Below, piece after piece: positions 23,901 through 33,410 of a DNA stretch of 64,000 nt. Position numbers and translations under genes: made by a program. This stretch comes from Cepaea nemoralis (Eukaryota; Mollusca; Gastropoda; Stylommatophora; Helicidae). Under the pieces are notes generated by a model that did no database searches, was not told the origin of the DNA, and saw only the letters and a program-made list of their open reading frames with translations. The first letter of the stretch is position 1; every line of letters starts with the position of its first letter. The DNA lies in the NCBI GenBank assembly GCA_014155875.1, contig JACEFZ010017449.1, positions 499,501 through 563,500 of the forward strand. Direction: 5' to 3'.

Positions 23901-25515
23901 CAGAACCAACTATCAAATCCGGATCCGGGGAAAGTCGAAGATTTTCCATATCAATCTCTTGCGGAAATACGAAGAGAGACCCGGAGACAAGGCAGCTCAC
24001 CTCATGGCAATGGCAGTTGCAGTGGAGACAGAAGTGGGAACCAGCGAGGGCAGGGAATATCCCTTAGTACACCAGGAAACCTATAGGGATGTACAAGTGA
24101 ACCCTGATCTGACCTCCCAGGAGAGGGAAAGGATAACCCAGGTTCTCAAGTCTCATAAGGAGATACTGACTGATAAACCTGGACGAACGAGGTTGGTGGA
24201 GTTTGAGATGACTTTGACCACACAGGAGCCGGTTCGTCAGAAGGTTTACCCAGTGCCATTCTCTAAAGAAAAGGCCCTGGAGGAGGAAATAAAAAAATTG
24301 CTGGAGGATGACGTGATTGCACCATCCACATCCCCATACAATGCGGGGGTAGTTTTGTTACGCAAACCAAGTGGAGAACACAGGTTGTGTATAGATTACC
24401 GACTTCTGAACAGTCATACACAGTTTCAGGTGGAACCTTTGCCGAATCCAACTCAGTTATTCGCTAGGCTTCATAAGGCTCGGTACTTTTCAAAGGTGGA
24501 TCTGAGTCGGGGGTACTATCAGATACCAGTCAAACCGGAGATTCGACCACTGTTAGCTTTCAGTACACCCAGTGGACACTACGAATTTAAGGTCATGCCC
24601 TTTGGACTTAGCAATGCACCTAGTGTGTTTACACGCATGATGAGGACTTTACTAGATCCGTTACAGGATCCGTCCATCATCTCATTTATGGATGATATTC
24701 TGATTTCCAGTGACAGCCTGGATGACCACTTACAATCCTTGGAGAGAGTGTTTAATAGGCTCAAGGAAGCAGGGCTTACTGCTCGTCCAACCAAGTGCAT
24801 GATTGGTTACCAGACTCTGGAATTTCTAGGTCACACCATCACTCCAGGACACATTGTTCCAGAAGAGAAGAACCTGGAGAAAATCAGAAATGCACCAAGG
24901 CCAAAAACGAAGAAGGATGTGCGATCTTTTCTCTCGTTGTGTGGGTTCTACCACAAATTTATCCCACATTTCACGGAACTGGGAGCTCCGTTGACCGAAA
25001 CCTTGAAAAAGGGATTCCCGGATCAAATCATTTGGACACCAGAATGTGAGAATGCCTATAGTCAGTTAAAGGAGGCCTTGGTCAGCAAACCTGTATTACA
25101 GCTCCCTGACCTTTCCAAACCATTTGTGTTGAGAACGGATGCGAGTGGGATTGGAATTGGAGCCGCTTTGTTACAGGAAGGAAAAGACGATGCTTCGGTT
25201 TTGAAACCTGTGGCATACGCAAGTAAGAAACTTCTACAGGCGGAGAGGAATTATTCAACCGTCGAGAGAGAATGCTTGTCCCTCGTATGGGCAGTGCAAA
25301 AATTTCAGCCATATTTGTATGGAGTTAAGTTTCGGGTTCAGTCGGATCATCAGCCCCTGATGTTCCTGGCTACTTCTCAGAAGCTCAACGCACGTTTGAT
25401 GCGGTGGTCGTTGTTACTTCAACCGTATAATTTCACAGTAGAGTACATTCCTGGGAAGGAGAATGTTGGAGCGGATTTCTTGTCAAGACACCCAGCTCCT
25501 GAAGAAGAGGAATGA
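20959..25515 (+). CDS. Gag-PR-INT-RT-RNaseH polyprotein, single ORF
   Basis: Retrotransposon polyprotein of 1518 residues from the ATG at 20959 (MATPKLSTLELKAR). The frame is open 23 codons further upstream to another ATG at 20890. I chose the second ATG for its better context. Domains in order (residues approximate): charged coiled coil with repeated EQAARKLEAE-type segments 30-115; Gag capsid-like 130-320; two CX2CX4HX4C zinc knuckles at 361 (WCSICKSPSHNTRDC) and 422; aspartic protease DTG near 492; integrase HHCC zinc domain 660-705; DDE core with D at about 736 (AIDIVG), D at 792 (LTDNGSQF), E at 828 (GQVERFNG); GPF module near 970; RT with CIDYRLLN at 1143 and FMDD at 1244; RNase H with RTDASG at 1391. 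No frameshift or stop separates gag from pol, so stoichiometry must be set another way. Integrase before RT marks a Gmr1-like element. Confidence 0.95.
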   Translation: MATPKLSTLELKARGEEMGLAGSALTDYIQEVEREYRQAERDDRKAELELRRMELEQAAKKLEAEQAARKFEAEQAARKLEAEQEAQKREHEYRMRELELKSQSNGETEGAVGGSSIPGSTPVGGHGYHAMKFPLAVYEEDKEKIDQYLQRFEAMSVAMGLERNKWNLKLSQGLRGTGYEVYTRLPPGHENNYDELKTALLKRFEVTSHTYRKKFRAAKREPGELFAAYSLRLKSYLHKWMDLAGFAHDYESLEELMVVDQLKKQMSKPLRTFLGEQGAERIDLVNKLAERFVEVHGEVGENLSTNTKSQEKHDKKKAKNSGTKKWEPYVQKSEDNSEKKKEGSKSTSSSTPKRPWSEKWCSICKSPSHNTRDCKSKAKNPHFAACQVTSKEVVTENAKVNKEARHQESSFKSDNRKSRTGKWCNQCQSNTHNAIDCRGKSGDTQFVVCSGKPKVEPTEQVETEEETPDQEKPPVVELVEVNGRQVECLYDTGLDGEAVISADLVHPEQFTGETLDIQPAQKSAVVMKLPIANVEIRSRYVTGTIKAAVLTDPIFPVILGFRYVFLGMPRESIHMGAMQTRSQTKTEEADAIVTNPMPGELRTAQSEDDTLRPCYKKLQKSADPPGRGQYYMKNRILYRRAGRGDNLYGQLVVPKAHRSQILHMGHTISFSGHMGIAATMQRISCHYYWPGMTDDVRRYVKSCPECQRVAPKHWTAPVMLGEMPIMNSPFERVAIDIVGPLPRTRKRNMYILTMVDCCTMWGEAIPLTTIDSKRVADALMEAFTRLGFPDQILTDNGSQFCGKLMEEVFRVFHSNHIHTSPYHPQANGQVERFNGTLMTMLRKLAQEKPDRWDEYIPAALFAYREVPHGSTGLPPATLLFGRPIKGPLEAMLRSWTEEGTSEEVISSYQYVEELKEKLHKGWTLANQNLKKARKRHAAYYNRRSKERSLEVGDKVLLLLPTGNNKLEIGWQGPFPVERVISRTNYQIRIRGKSKIFHINLLRKYEERPGDKAAHLMAMAVAVETEVGTSEGREYPLVHQETYRDVQVNPDLTSQERERITQVLKSHKEILTDKPGRTRLVEFEMTLTTQEPVRQKVYPVPFSKEKALEEEIKKLLEDDVIAPSTSPYNAGVVLLRKPSGEHRLCIDYRLLNSHTQFQVEPLPNPTQLFARLHKARYFSKVDLSRGYYQIPVKPEIRPLLAFSTPSGHYEFKVMPFGLSNAPSVFTRMMRTLLDPLQDPSIISFMDDILISSDSLDDHLQSLERVFNRLKEAGLTARPTKCMIGYQTLEFLGHTITPGHIVPEEKNLEKIRNAPRPKTKKDVRSFLSLCGFYHKFIPHFTELGAPLTETLKKGFPDQIIWTPECENAYSQLKEALVSKPVLQLPDLSKPFVLRTDASGIGIGAALLQEGKDDASVLKPVAYASKKLLQAERNYSTVERECLSLVWAVQKFQPYLYGVKFRVQSDHQPLMFLATSQKLNARLMRWSLLLQPYNFTVEYIPGKENVGADFLSRHPAPEEEE

Positions 25516-25566
25516 ATTATCTGGATTTAACTCATGGTGGAGGAGAGTGAGATGGACTACTCTCTT

Positions 25567-25579
25567 AAGAGGGGGCCTA
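25567..25579 (+). promoter_or_regulatory. Polypurine tract
   Basis: AAGAGGGGGCC-type purine run immediately before the 3' LTR, ending in CTA|TG. It is the expected primer site for plus-strand DNA. Confidence 0.8.
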
Positions 25580-27746
25580 TGTCGCGAGATTGCCATGAGT
25601 TAAACAGATAAATATTCCCGACGTTTGCTTGGCGTGTATTTTCAGCACCATTATTTTACTAACTGGAAAAACACCGCGGATGTCAAAATCTCAGGACAAT
25701 ATTTGTAGCTGCACGTGTACATCTATAACGGATTTGGAACGGTCGGTGTTGATGGTGACAGGTCCTGGCATCGCCTTGATTAGTTTGTCTACATTTGAAT
25801 GTAAATGGAAGCAGTGGGGTCAGCCCATCTACACATTTGGTGTTGAGTGAGAAGGAAGGGATACACCGAGTTGGCAGTTCATTACCAGTTAGAATCACAT
25901 ATATTGTCACCACGGAACAGAAGATTGACAAGTTTGTCAACATTTGAATGCAGATGGAAGCCGTGAGATCACAATGGCAGATGTAAAACGGAAGTACTTA
26001 GTAGGGAGAAAACAGTACATATGTCAATTCTTGGTTTCCGGAACATGAAGAGTTTGACGGGGTTATTTGCAACTGTTTGTTGGAAGTCGTCATAAAATTC
26101 GCTGGCTTGTTTTGAGAATCTTAACAATTACTGACAACTTTGACAGGATTTAAGCCCGGAAAAATAGATCCTTGCAAATGGTTGATATGTCCAAATAACA
26201 CCTGTGTGGGGGAGAAGAGGATAAAGTCACGTGGACAACTTTGGTAGTTTGCCATATAAACTCTAGTTGGGACCAGCTAGGGAGGACTTGAAATTATGCT
26301 TTAGTCAGAGTGCCAGGGCACGGCAGCGCCTAGTGGAAATAATATCTACCGTGTGTTAATTAGTGACTTAATTTTACACGTGCCTATAATGGCAGATGTA
26401 GATATGATTGATAGGACTGCAGTGGTGCCATTTAAGGTATAACCTATTATAATATATTCGTTATAATTACTTTAGGCAGTAGCCTTGTTAAACTATAGTG
26501 TGATGATTAGCACTGTTAGTGGAAACTAGCTAGAGTAGGGAAGTGATACTTGACTCTGTTAGCTAGAATAGATTAGTGAAGTGTTGATAAGCTTTACTAG
26601 TTGAGAATTGAGTAATGAGGGATAATTGGGATTTCCCGTAGGTGTCCCTTGTGGGAGGGGTTCCACATTCTGTTTGCTGATTTTTTCTTTGTCATAACCT
26701 GATTCGACTCTAGGTGGGTAGCTAATCTGCTCTATGACTAAGTCTAGTTAGCTAACGATCATTAGGCAAGGTGATAGGCTTACACTCAGCCGAAAGAATC
26801 ATGAACTAGTACTATCACCAGGTGTGTTGTTTCTATCCTAGGTTCCCTACCAGATCCAAGGAAGCTCAATAAAGTTTTGGGAAGGAAGAAAATCCCAGTC
26901 GGAAGAACACCAGTTCGGCAATCAATAAAGATTGCTTACAGACGTGATTAAAAGCTAGAGGGAGGTTGATTCACCCAACATAGTGAAGATTACAGTTGCA
27001 CCATACAGCATTAAACAGTGGTAACGAACCGAGAACCGGTTAAGAGTAACTAGTGTTAGTACAGTAACAATTAACATTAGTAATTAGCACTTGCGGACTG
27101 AATGGTTCGATGTGCAACGAGGATGATCTGTCGACTAACACTTAACTTTACTAACTGTGTAAACACTAGAAAAGAACTTGTGCAGTTGGTTAGAGAACAT
27201 TAGGAACGGACATTGTGTAGAGTGAATCCGGTCCATAAGTAACTGTTCATACCACCGGTGTCTATTTCTCATGTTCATGAAATGGGATTACCAGAGGTCT
27301 ACAGAAGCAAAGCAGTATCCGGCAGGATGGTTCCGGCAACGGGTGAGACGTACTTGTTCTGACGTAACGTGCTGTGGTCTATCTTTGCTGTGATCAGCGG
27401 ACTGATCTGATGTCTGAGAGTCAGATTCTCTACACTTTATAGAACACGTCACACATTTTCTTCGCATACACGTCTCATACACGTTACACTTTTATTTTAA
27501 TAAATTAATCTTTATTAATTTCTAGAAGTAAGAGTTGTTGAGTATGTTGCGTTGGGGAAGTATGAGAAGGGGGCATAGTACGACAGTGTGAGAGTGATAG
27601 GAAAAGGTGTCCATAGGCTGATGGAGTGTGTTGGACGGAAGCTGGTGGATTCTCCAGAATATTGAGGGGGAAAAAAAAAATAATATTATAATGTGGGTGT
27701 CGGATCTCCTCACTCCAGGGACGACACTTTAAAGGAGGACACGACA
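25580..27746 (+). repeat. 3' long terminal repeat (2167 bp)
   Basis: Collinear with the 5' LTR. Differences seen: G at 18637 versus T at 25871, and a G/A homopolymer (6 G + 8 A at about 20432 versus 5 G + 10 A at about 27666). No other length difference exists. Confidence 0.95.
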
Positions 27747-28554
27747 ATCCAGGAGAGTGGAAGGAGATGGTACTTTAGTACTGGTCGGGAGAAGAGTCTC
27801 CACATCCAGGAGAGTGGAAGGAGATGGTACTTTAGTACTGGTCGGGAGAAGAGTCTCCACATCAACGGGAGCGGAAGGAGATGTTACTTTAGTACTGGTC
27901 GGGAGAAGAGTCTCCACATCCAGGAGAGTGGAAGGAGATGGTACTTTAGTACTGGTCGGGAGAAGAGTCTCCACATCAACGGGAGCGGAAGGAGATGTTA
28001 CTTTAGTACTGGTCGGGAGAAGAGTCTCCACATCCAGGAGAGTGGAAGGAGATGGTACTTTAGTACTGGTCGGGAGAAGAGTCTCCACATCCAGGAGAGC
28101 GGAAGGAGATGGTACTTTAGTACTGGTAGGGAGAAAAGTCTCCACATCCAGGAGAGCGGAAGGAGATGGTACTTTAGTACTGGTCGGGAGAAGAGTCTCC
28201 ACATCCAGGAGAGTGGAAGGAGATGGTACTTTAGTACTGGTCGGGAGAAGAGTCTCAACATCCAGGAGAGTGGAAGGAGATGGTACTTTATTCCTGGTCG
28301 GGAGACGAGTCTCCACATCCAGGAGAGCGGAAGGAGATGGTACTTTAGTACTGGTCGGGAGAAGAGTCTCCACATCCAGGAGAGTGGAAGGAGATGGTAC
28401 TTTAGTGCTGGTCGGGAGACGAGTCTCCGCATCAACGAAAGCGGAAGGAGATAGTACTTTAGTACTGGTCGGGAGAAGAGTCTCCACATCCAGGAGAGTG
28501 GAAGGAGATGGTACTTTAGTATTGGTCGGGAGACGAGTCTCCACATCAACCATA
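27747..28554. repeat. 57-bp minisatellite, right part (about 14 units)
   Basis: Continuation of the array at 18060-18345, in register after removal of the LTR element and one ATCCA. Unit variants are interspersed rather than blocked. All three plus frames and some minus frames are open because 57 is a multiple of 3. The 19-residue periodic peptides are therefore not evidence of coding. Confidence 0.95.
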
Positions 28555-28555
28555 C

Positions 28556-29156
28556 TTTTGTGAAACCTGGACTGTTTATCAGCGACACGCCAGGAAATTA
28601 AACCACTTCCACACAGTCTGCCTTAGGAAGCTATTGAAGATTAAATGGCAAGACAAGATTCCAGACACTGAAGTTCTAGAAAGAGCGTCTCTGCCCATGA
28701 AGAATCAGATTCGCTGGGCTGGTCACTTGACTCGCATTCCAGATTACAGGCTCCTTAAAAGAATTTATTTTTTTTTTTACGGCGAGCTGCTTTGTGGTAC
28801 ACTCTCCCAAGGCAGCCGGAGGAAACGCTTTAAAGACACTCTGAAAATCTCACTAGGGGCTTTTGGTATTCATTATGACATTTAGGAGATTGCTGCCAAA
28901 GACCGAAATCCGTGGCGTACATCATTACGCAAGGGTGCAGTCACTTGTGAAGCAAACAGAATTGCAAGAGCTGTGAAGAAAAGGCTAGACAGAAAAACCA
29001 CTGCAGGAGATCCTCCCCCTGGAACGTCAAACATTCTATGCCCACATTGTCAAAGAACTTTTCGAGCCAAAATAGACCATATCAGCCGTCTTAGAACTCA
29101 CGGCTCCATACTTTTAACCCCACTGGATGAAATGAATGGTCATCATCATTATTGAC
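28556..29156 (+). pseudogene. LINE C-terminal fragment with C2H2 zinc finger
   Basis: The plus-strand reading CETWTVYQRHARKLNHFH, then LRKLLKIKWQDKIPDTEVLE, RWAGHLTRIPDYRLLKRI and YGELLCGTLSQGSRRKRFKD is the conserved C-terminal region of a non-LTR retrotransposon family. It ends in a C2H2-type finger (CPHCQRTFRAKIDHISRLRTH, only the pattern C-x2-C-x12-H-x3-4-H is meant). It is broken by a T-run frameshift near 28770, an in-frame TAG at 28883 and the loss of everything upstream. It abuts the 57-bp array. Confidence 0.75.
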
Positions 29157-29334
29157 GGACAAACAACACCCCGGTAGATGCAAGCCGGTCTCGGGGCCCA
29201 GACGACAACCTAAACGCCAAGGCCGAGGATTTAAGACTCAGTCGCCCACGGGATTCACAGCCAAGAGAAACAGCCAACCATCCTACTAAAAGCTGTATTT
29301 GTTTTAAACTTCGTTCGCCCGTTTTGAACATGCT

Positions 29335-29715
29335 GGACTGATTTCTGCGGGTAGGTTAGTTAGCTTCCCTATTACAGTGTCCCTCGCTATCATGATAACA
29401 CACCCAGACTTCCGAGGTACAGTGCAAACCGCTTGAGGCGATCTCGGATTGGCGAATGTCTGTTGTGAAGAACAATTTGTTTATGCACGGCAACATTCTT
29501 CTTTGTCTCTTATAAGAGGCATTTCTGATAAGAAGAACATTTTCTTGGGTTCTTGGATAGTTCGCATCAAAAGGTCTGCACTGTACTTGTAATTTACTTT
29601 CCCAAGTCAATGAGGAGACGTCAACATTTTAGTCCACCTGTCAGTGAACCCCTACCTCACCATCAGCAAACCGGAAGTTAAAGAGCGAGCTCTCTGATCA
29701 ACTCAGCCACGTTGC
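29335..29715 (-). repeat. SINE family A copy, interrupted by a MITE
   Basis: Left part holds GTCCCTCGCTATCATGATAA and CCCAGACTTCCGAGGTA; the right part resumes TACTTGTAATTTACTTTCCC and CAGTGAACCCCTACC. Joined, they form the usual family A body. A 164-bp MITE sits exactly at the TA. Confidence 0.8.
29420..29583. mobile_element. pogo/Tc1-like MITE inserted in a SINE
   Basis: Terminal inverted repeats CAGTGCAAACC…GGTCTGCACTG are flanked by TA duplications (29418-29419, 29584-29585). The interior contains CTTATAAGAGGCATTTCTGA and TAAGAAGAACAT, shared with the copy at 37307-37481. No transposase. The host SINE is restored exactly on excision. Confidence 0.9.
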
Positions 29716-29769
29716 TTAAACATTAGACAGTATGTTCATGTTCTTAAAGTAGCGTTGTCTCCTGGCAAC

Positions 29770-30020
29770 CAGCATCTTTAGATCCAGCCCGCAATGGTTG
29801 TCTGGTACCATTGTGTACAGGAAGTATGAAGACTACTCTTATAAAAACCATACTGGAGGGTTAGATTGAAGGCAAACGTGCAAGAGGCAGACAAAGATAC
29901 AAGTGGGAAGATAGCATGCAGAGATGGACGAACAGCAGTCTGACAGAATGTACAATCAAGACGAGAGACTGTGTTGGAGATCCACCGTAGCCAGCCTTTG
30001 TTGTGCTGGAGACGGCACCT
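29770..30020 (+). pseudogene. LINE L3 3'-end fragment
   Basis: Reads ACTCTTATAAAAACCATACTG, GGAGATCCACCGTAGCCAGC and GGCACCTGATTGACTGAG, collinear with the minus copy at 4262-4645. Only the extreme 3' part is retained. Confidence 0.6.
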
Positions 30021-31114
30021 GATTGACTGAGTATGGAAATACCAATAGAGGAACAACCCTTGACGCTATGACAAACACACTAACAATTATTCGCTGCATT
30101 TATATCAGACACAAAGAGAAAGACAGTAAATGACACACTAGACACTAGAAACATTGAAATAGTCCAACGAATGAAAGAAGAATAATTGAAGTGGTTTGAT
30201 TCTTGAAGTTTCTTTATTCCAGTTTTAAACATTCTTGATAAGCATACTCATTCACATTCTTGAAAACGTAGTTCACTGCGCATGTGCAGTGTGCTCGTTA
30301 CCTTCCTCTTGTAGCTAGTGACTGCCTCCCAAAGGAGGGGCTCGTTCCAATTTTCCCAACATAATTTGATTTTTGTTGAAATAGATGAGACTGGAATACA
30401 GTTGTGTCAAAAGATGGAAGATGGGATGCACGCGCGCGCACACACACACGCACACGCACATAATACTTACACACACATAATCCTTACATGGATGGATGTT
30501 CGTCCATCACGAATGATCAGGACCATTCATTCATTGCATCTTTTGATTTGATGAAGAACGAATGACTTGCGCTTTAATTTGGATTATAGCGAGGTAGTGG
30601 TAATCATTACATACACACATAGTGAGAGAGATTTTCATTGTCTACTTGGAAAGCCAGACTTTCAACAACAACAACAACAACAACAAAAAGGAAAAATAAA
30701 AACTGGCGAGGAGTGGCTGGTTGCATTGATAAGATATCAGCCTCTCTACAATCAGAATGGAAAAGGTTTCAGTCTCCCTACAATCAGATGACGAGTTGGA
30801 AATTCTGCTAGAGCAAACTGTAACCACTGTGGCATCGTGGCCAGTGAGCTTGCTAACCAAGCCGGGGTTCAATTCTCAGCTGTGCCTGGCTGTTTCCGTT
30901 CCCATTTAATTACGTGTCTGGGGGTGGACCCAGCATCACATAATGGGTAGCAGAAACATTTAATAAGGTTATGGAAATGTGGGACTTCTGCCCCTCCCCC
31001 ATTTGTTTTCTGTGACCAAGTATGTATGACAACCCAGTGCTCTATATCCTGATATGGTGTTGTCAAAGGACAGTTTAAGACAGTCCGATGACATGGTCTG
31101 TCGGAGAATTATCT

Positions 31115-31150
<36 letters not shown>

Positions 31151-31466
31151 GCGCGCACGCACGCCGCCAGCGCTCGCACATACACACACCTGTGATCGGA
31201 AAGAGGGTGGGGAAGAGGGGAGGGGGAAATATTTTTAAAAAAAAAACCATCTTGTACACTGCTTAGCGTCTTTACACAGCAGCCTTCAGAAGGGAGCCGC
31301 CTGGGTGCAGCATGATACAACAATGTATTCCCTGTGTGAGTTTAAACAAAGTCCTCTTCTTCTTCTTCTTTCGTTCGCTTGAAATGTGTCTACAACTGCA
31401 ATGTTGTCTCTTGTATGAATTTAAATATGTCGACAAAGAGTCGATAACTAATTAGTTGCATGGTTT
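30021..31466. other. Intergenic, microsatellites only
   Basis: Contains a CA-rich patch at 30430-30480, (CAA)n at about 30663-30685 and a CA/CGCA tract at 31119-31165. No gene is seen. Confidence 0.5.
31119..31165. repeat. (CA)n/(CG)-rich microsatellite
   Basis: Alternating purine-pyrimidine tract (CACACA… to CGCACGCGCG…) with Z-DNA potential. Confidence 0.9.
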
Positions 31467-31520
31467 TTGTTGCCTGGCGGGTGTCGCTGCATCTCGTCAG
31501 GCGCATACTGCAAAGTTATA

Positions 31521-31675
31521 CAGGGTGTGTTTTTATTGACTGTGTGGTGTTTGAAAATATTGCCGTTTCAAGTTTTGTATTTACCTTTTATGTTGCAAGA
31601 GTTCACAGAGGGTGAATACAAAACTCGGAACGGAAATATTTTCTAAGACCCCACTATCATAAAAAATACACCCTA
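31521..31675. mobile_element. 155-bp mariner/Tc1-type MITE with related empty site
   Basis: Ends CAGGGTGTGTTTTTAT and ATAAAAAATACACCCTA are inverted repeats, flanked by TA. A related copy of the host repeat at about 52298-52380 has the uninterrupted sequence GGTTATATATCATATGAAG, exactly what remains here if the element and one TA are removed. Confidence 0.88.
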
Positions 31676-31931
31676 TATATCATATGAAGTGAATCAATTA
31701 ATAAATAAAGCTAGCTGCATTTACTTTACAAGACGTCGCAATCAACACATTATACAATTACAAAAATATTAATAATATTGGAAAACTGTAGTTAGGTTAC
31801 ACAGGGATCAGATCCCGATACCCCCAAATGGCGACATCAACTCCACGAAAGATCACATGTACTTCGACGCATGGCCCAGCTAGACACCTCTAACGAGGTC
31901 TGCTCCCTTAGTCTACTTCTATGGGTCCCAA

Positions 31932-32220
31932 TTAAAACTTGTGAATTCCTCTTCTTTTGTTCGCTTGAAATGTGTCTATAACTGCAATGTTGTCTCCTGT
32001 ATGAATTTTACTTGTCGGTTTTAGTTCACTCAGTGGTCCATAAAGTTTATCCTCCACTGTTGTTCCTCTAAGCCAGAAGGTTTGCCCAGATATGTCTAAT
32101 TTAGGCAGTCGTAGAGTATGTGATCTGCTGTCTGCGGCGCCAATCCACATGTGCACGTGACTGATTTGCCAAGCTTGAATTTTGTATACATGTGGTTGCG
32201 TAATCTATTGATTAGCAGCG
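31932..32220 (-). pseudogene. LINE RNaseH C-terminal fragment
   Basis: Minus-strand translation has HTLRLPKLDISGQTFWL and VEDKLYGPLSELKPT, aligning with the last 60 residues of the LINE at 40713-44445 (FEDKLYGDINKLKLT). Upstream minus sequence includes TCTCGLAP-type cysteines. A similar 3' tail is duplicated at about 31355-31440. Confidence 0.65.
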
Positions 32221-32677
32221 GTTAGAATAGATGGCGAGACATCAGATTGGTTTGACATCAAGCAGTCCGTCAGGGCTGTGTGCTGTCCCCTTATTTGTTT
32301 AACCTGTACGTCGAAAATATAATAAGAAATGTCGGAGATGATATAACCAGGGAGCAATATGACGCCCTAAATATCGGTGGTCATGACATACCAGATATTC
32401 GATATCTGATGATACAGTATTGCTGTCCATATCACAGAATGGTATAGAAAATTTAATAACCTCAACCCAAAGAGATAGTGAAAATCACAACTTATATCTT
32501 AACATAGCAAAAACAAAGATAATGCATACAGATAAAACTACTATGGAGAAATAAATATATGTTAATGAGGAAAGATTGGAGGTTGTGGAAAATTTTGAAT
32601 ATCTTGGGTAATTGATTACCAACAATGGTGACACAATGAAAGAAATTAAACTATCAGTTGCTCTTCAAAGACTAAAA

Positions 32678-33061
32678 CAGTGGTTCTCAACCTATTTTGG
32701 CCCGTGCCCCCCTTCACCATATTTTCAGATCGTCATTCCCCCCCCCCCCTTTCGTATTTCCTACCTAAAAATCCCACCCCGCCCCTACACAGTATACATA
32801 ATAATGGAAGCTAAATTTAATAGCACATACTAAAACAAGTCTAGACGTCCACATAAAACAAGATTTGTGGGTCTACTTACTTTATAAATTGAATTTTAGA
32901 AGGGTGAGACGTACAGAACCGTACAGTATGAAGGGGAAAACAATATCAAGTAATCGGTTCTTGTATTAACGCGATCTTGAAATAATCTTAATTCCCCCTG
33001 GAAATCCTAAAATTCCCCAAAGGGGGGGGGGGGGGAATTCCCCACCGGTTGAGAACCACTG
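32678..33061. mobile_element. hAT-type MITE (CAGTGGTTCTCAACC ends) in a LINE
   Basis: Perfect 15-bp inverted ends CAGTGGTTCTCAACC…GGTTGAGAACCACTG and a perfect 8-bp duplication GACTAAAA (32670-32677, 33062-33069). Interior carries G- and C-runs next to the ends. Related copies at 47849-48238 and 50960-51321. Confidence 0.95.
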
Positions 33062-33410
33062 GACTAAAACAACTGAATAAATTATGGAGTGGGACAGACA
33101 GAACTACAAAAATTAGATTTTTAAGAGCATGCATCTTTCTCATTGCAACATACGATTGTGAGACCTGGACACTTACTAAACAAGTTGAACAGCGCATAAA
33201 TGCCTTTGAATACAAATATTATAGACGAGTTCTAAGAATATCTTGGGTAAAAAAAAAAAAAAAAGAACAAATGCATCCATACTTCATGAGCTGAATATTT
33301 AAAAGGGTTGGCTAGTAAAGACGATAAAACAAAGAAAACTGAAATATTTTGGTCACTTGAAACGTCATGAAAGTTTGGAGAGAACAATAATGGAGGGGTG
33401 TATGCCAGGG

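Larger units (their letters stand above)
18346..27746 (+). mobile_element. Complete Gmr1-like Ty3/gypsy LTR retrotransposon (9.4 kb)
   Basis: Full element: 5' LTR, tRNA-Pro-like PBS, repeat leader, single gag-pol ORF, polypurine tract, 3' LTR and 5-bp TSD. The pol order is protease, integrase, reverse transcriptase, RNase H, that is, integrase before RT. Most Ty3/gypsy elements have integrase last; the upstream position is a hallmark of the Gmr1-like lineage. No env or chromodomain is seen. The two LTRs keep a constant offset of 7234 bp until one homopolymer, and I noticed only one substitution, so insertion looks very recent. All catalytic motifs are intact, so it may be an autonomous, currently active copy. 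Confidence 0.95.

Noticed and set aside
27693..28588. Long repetitive ORFs (about 250-274 codons) as a secreted or structural repeat protein
   Set aside because: Frames on both strands are open through the 57-bp periodicity; no start context, signal peptide or splice support.
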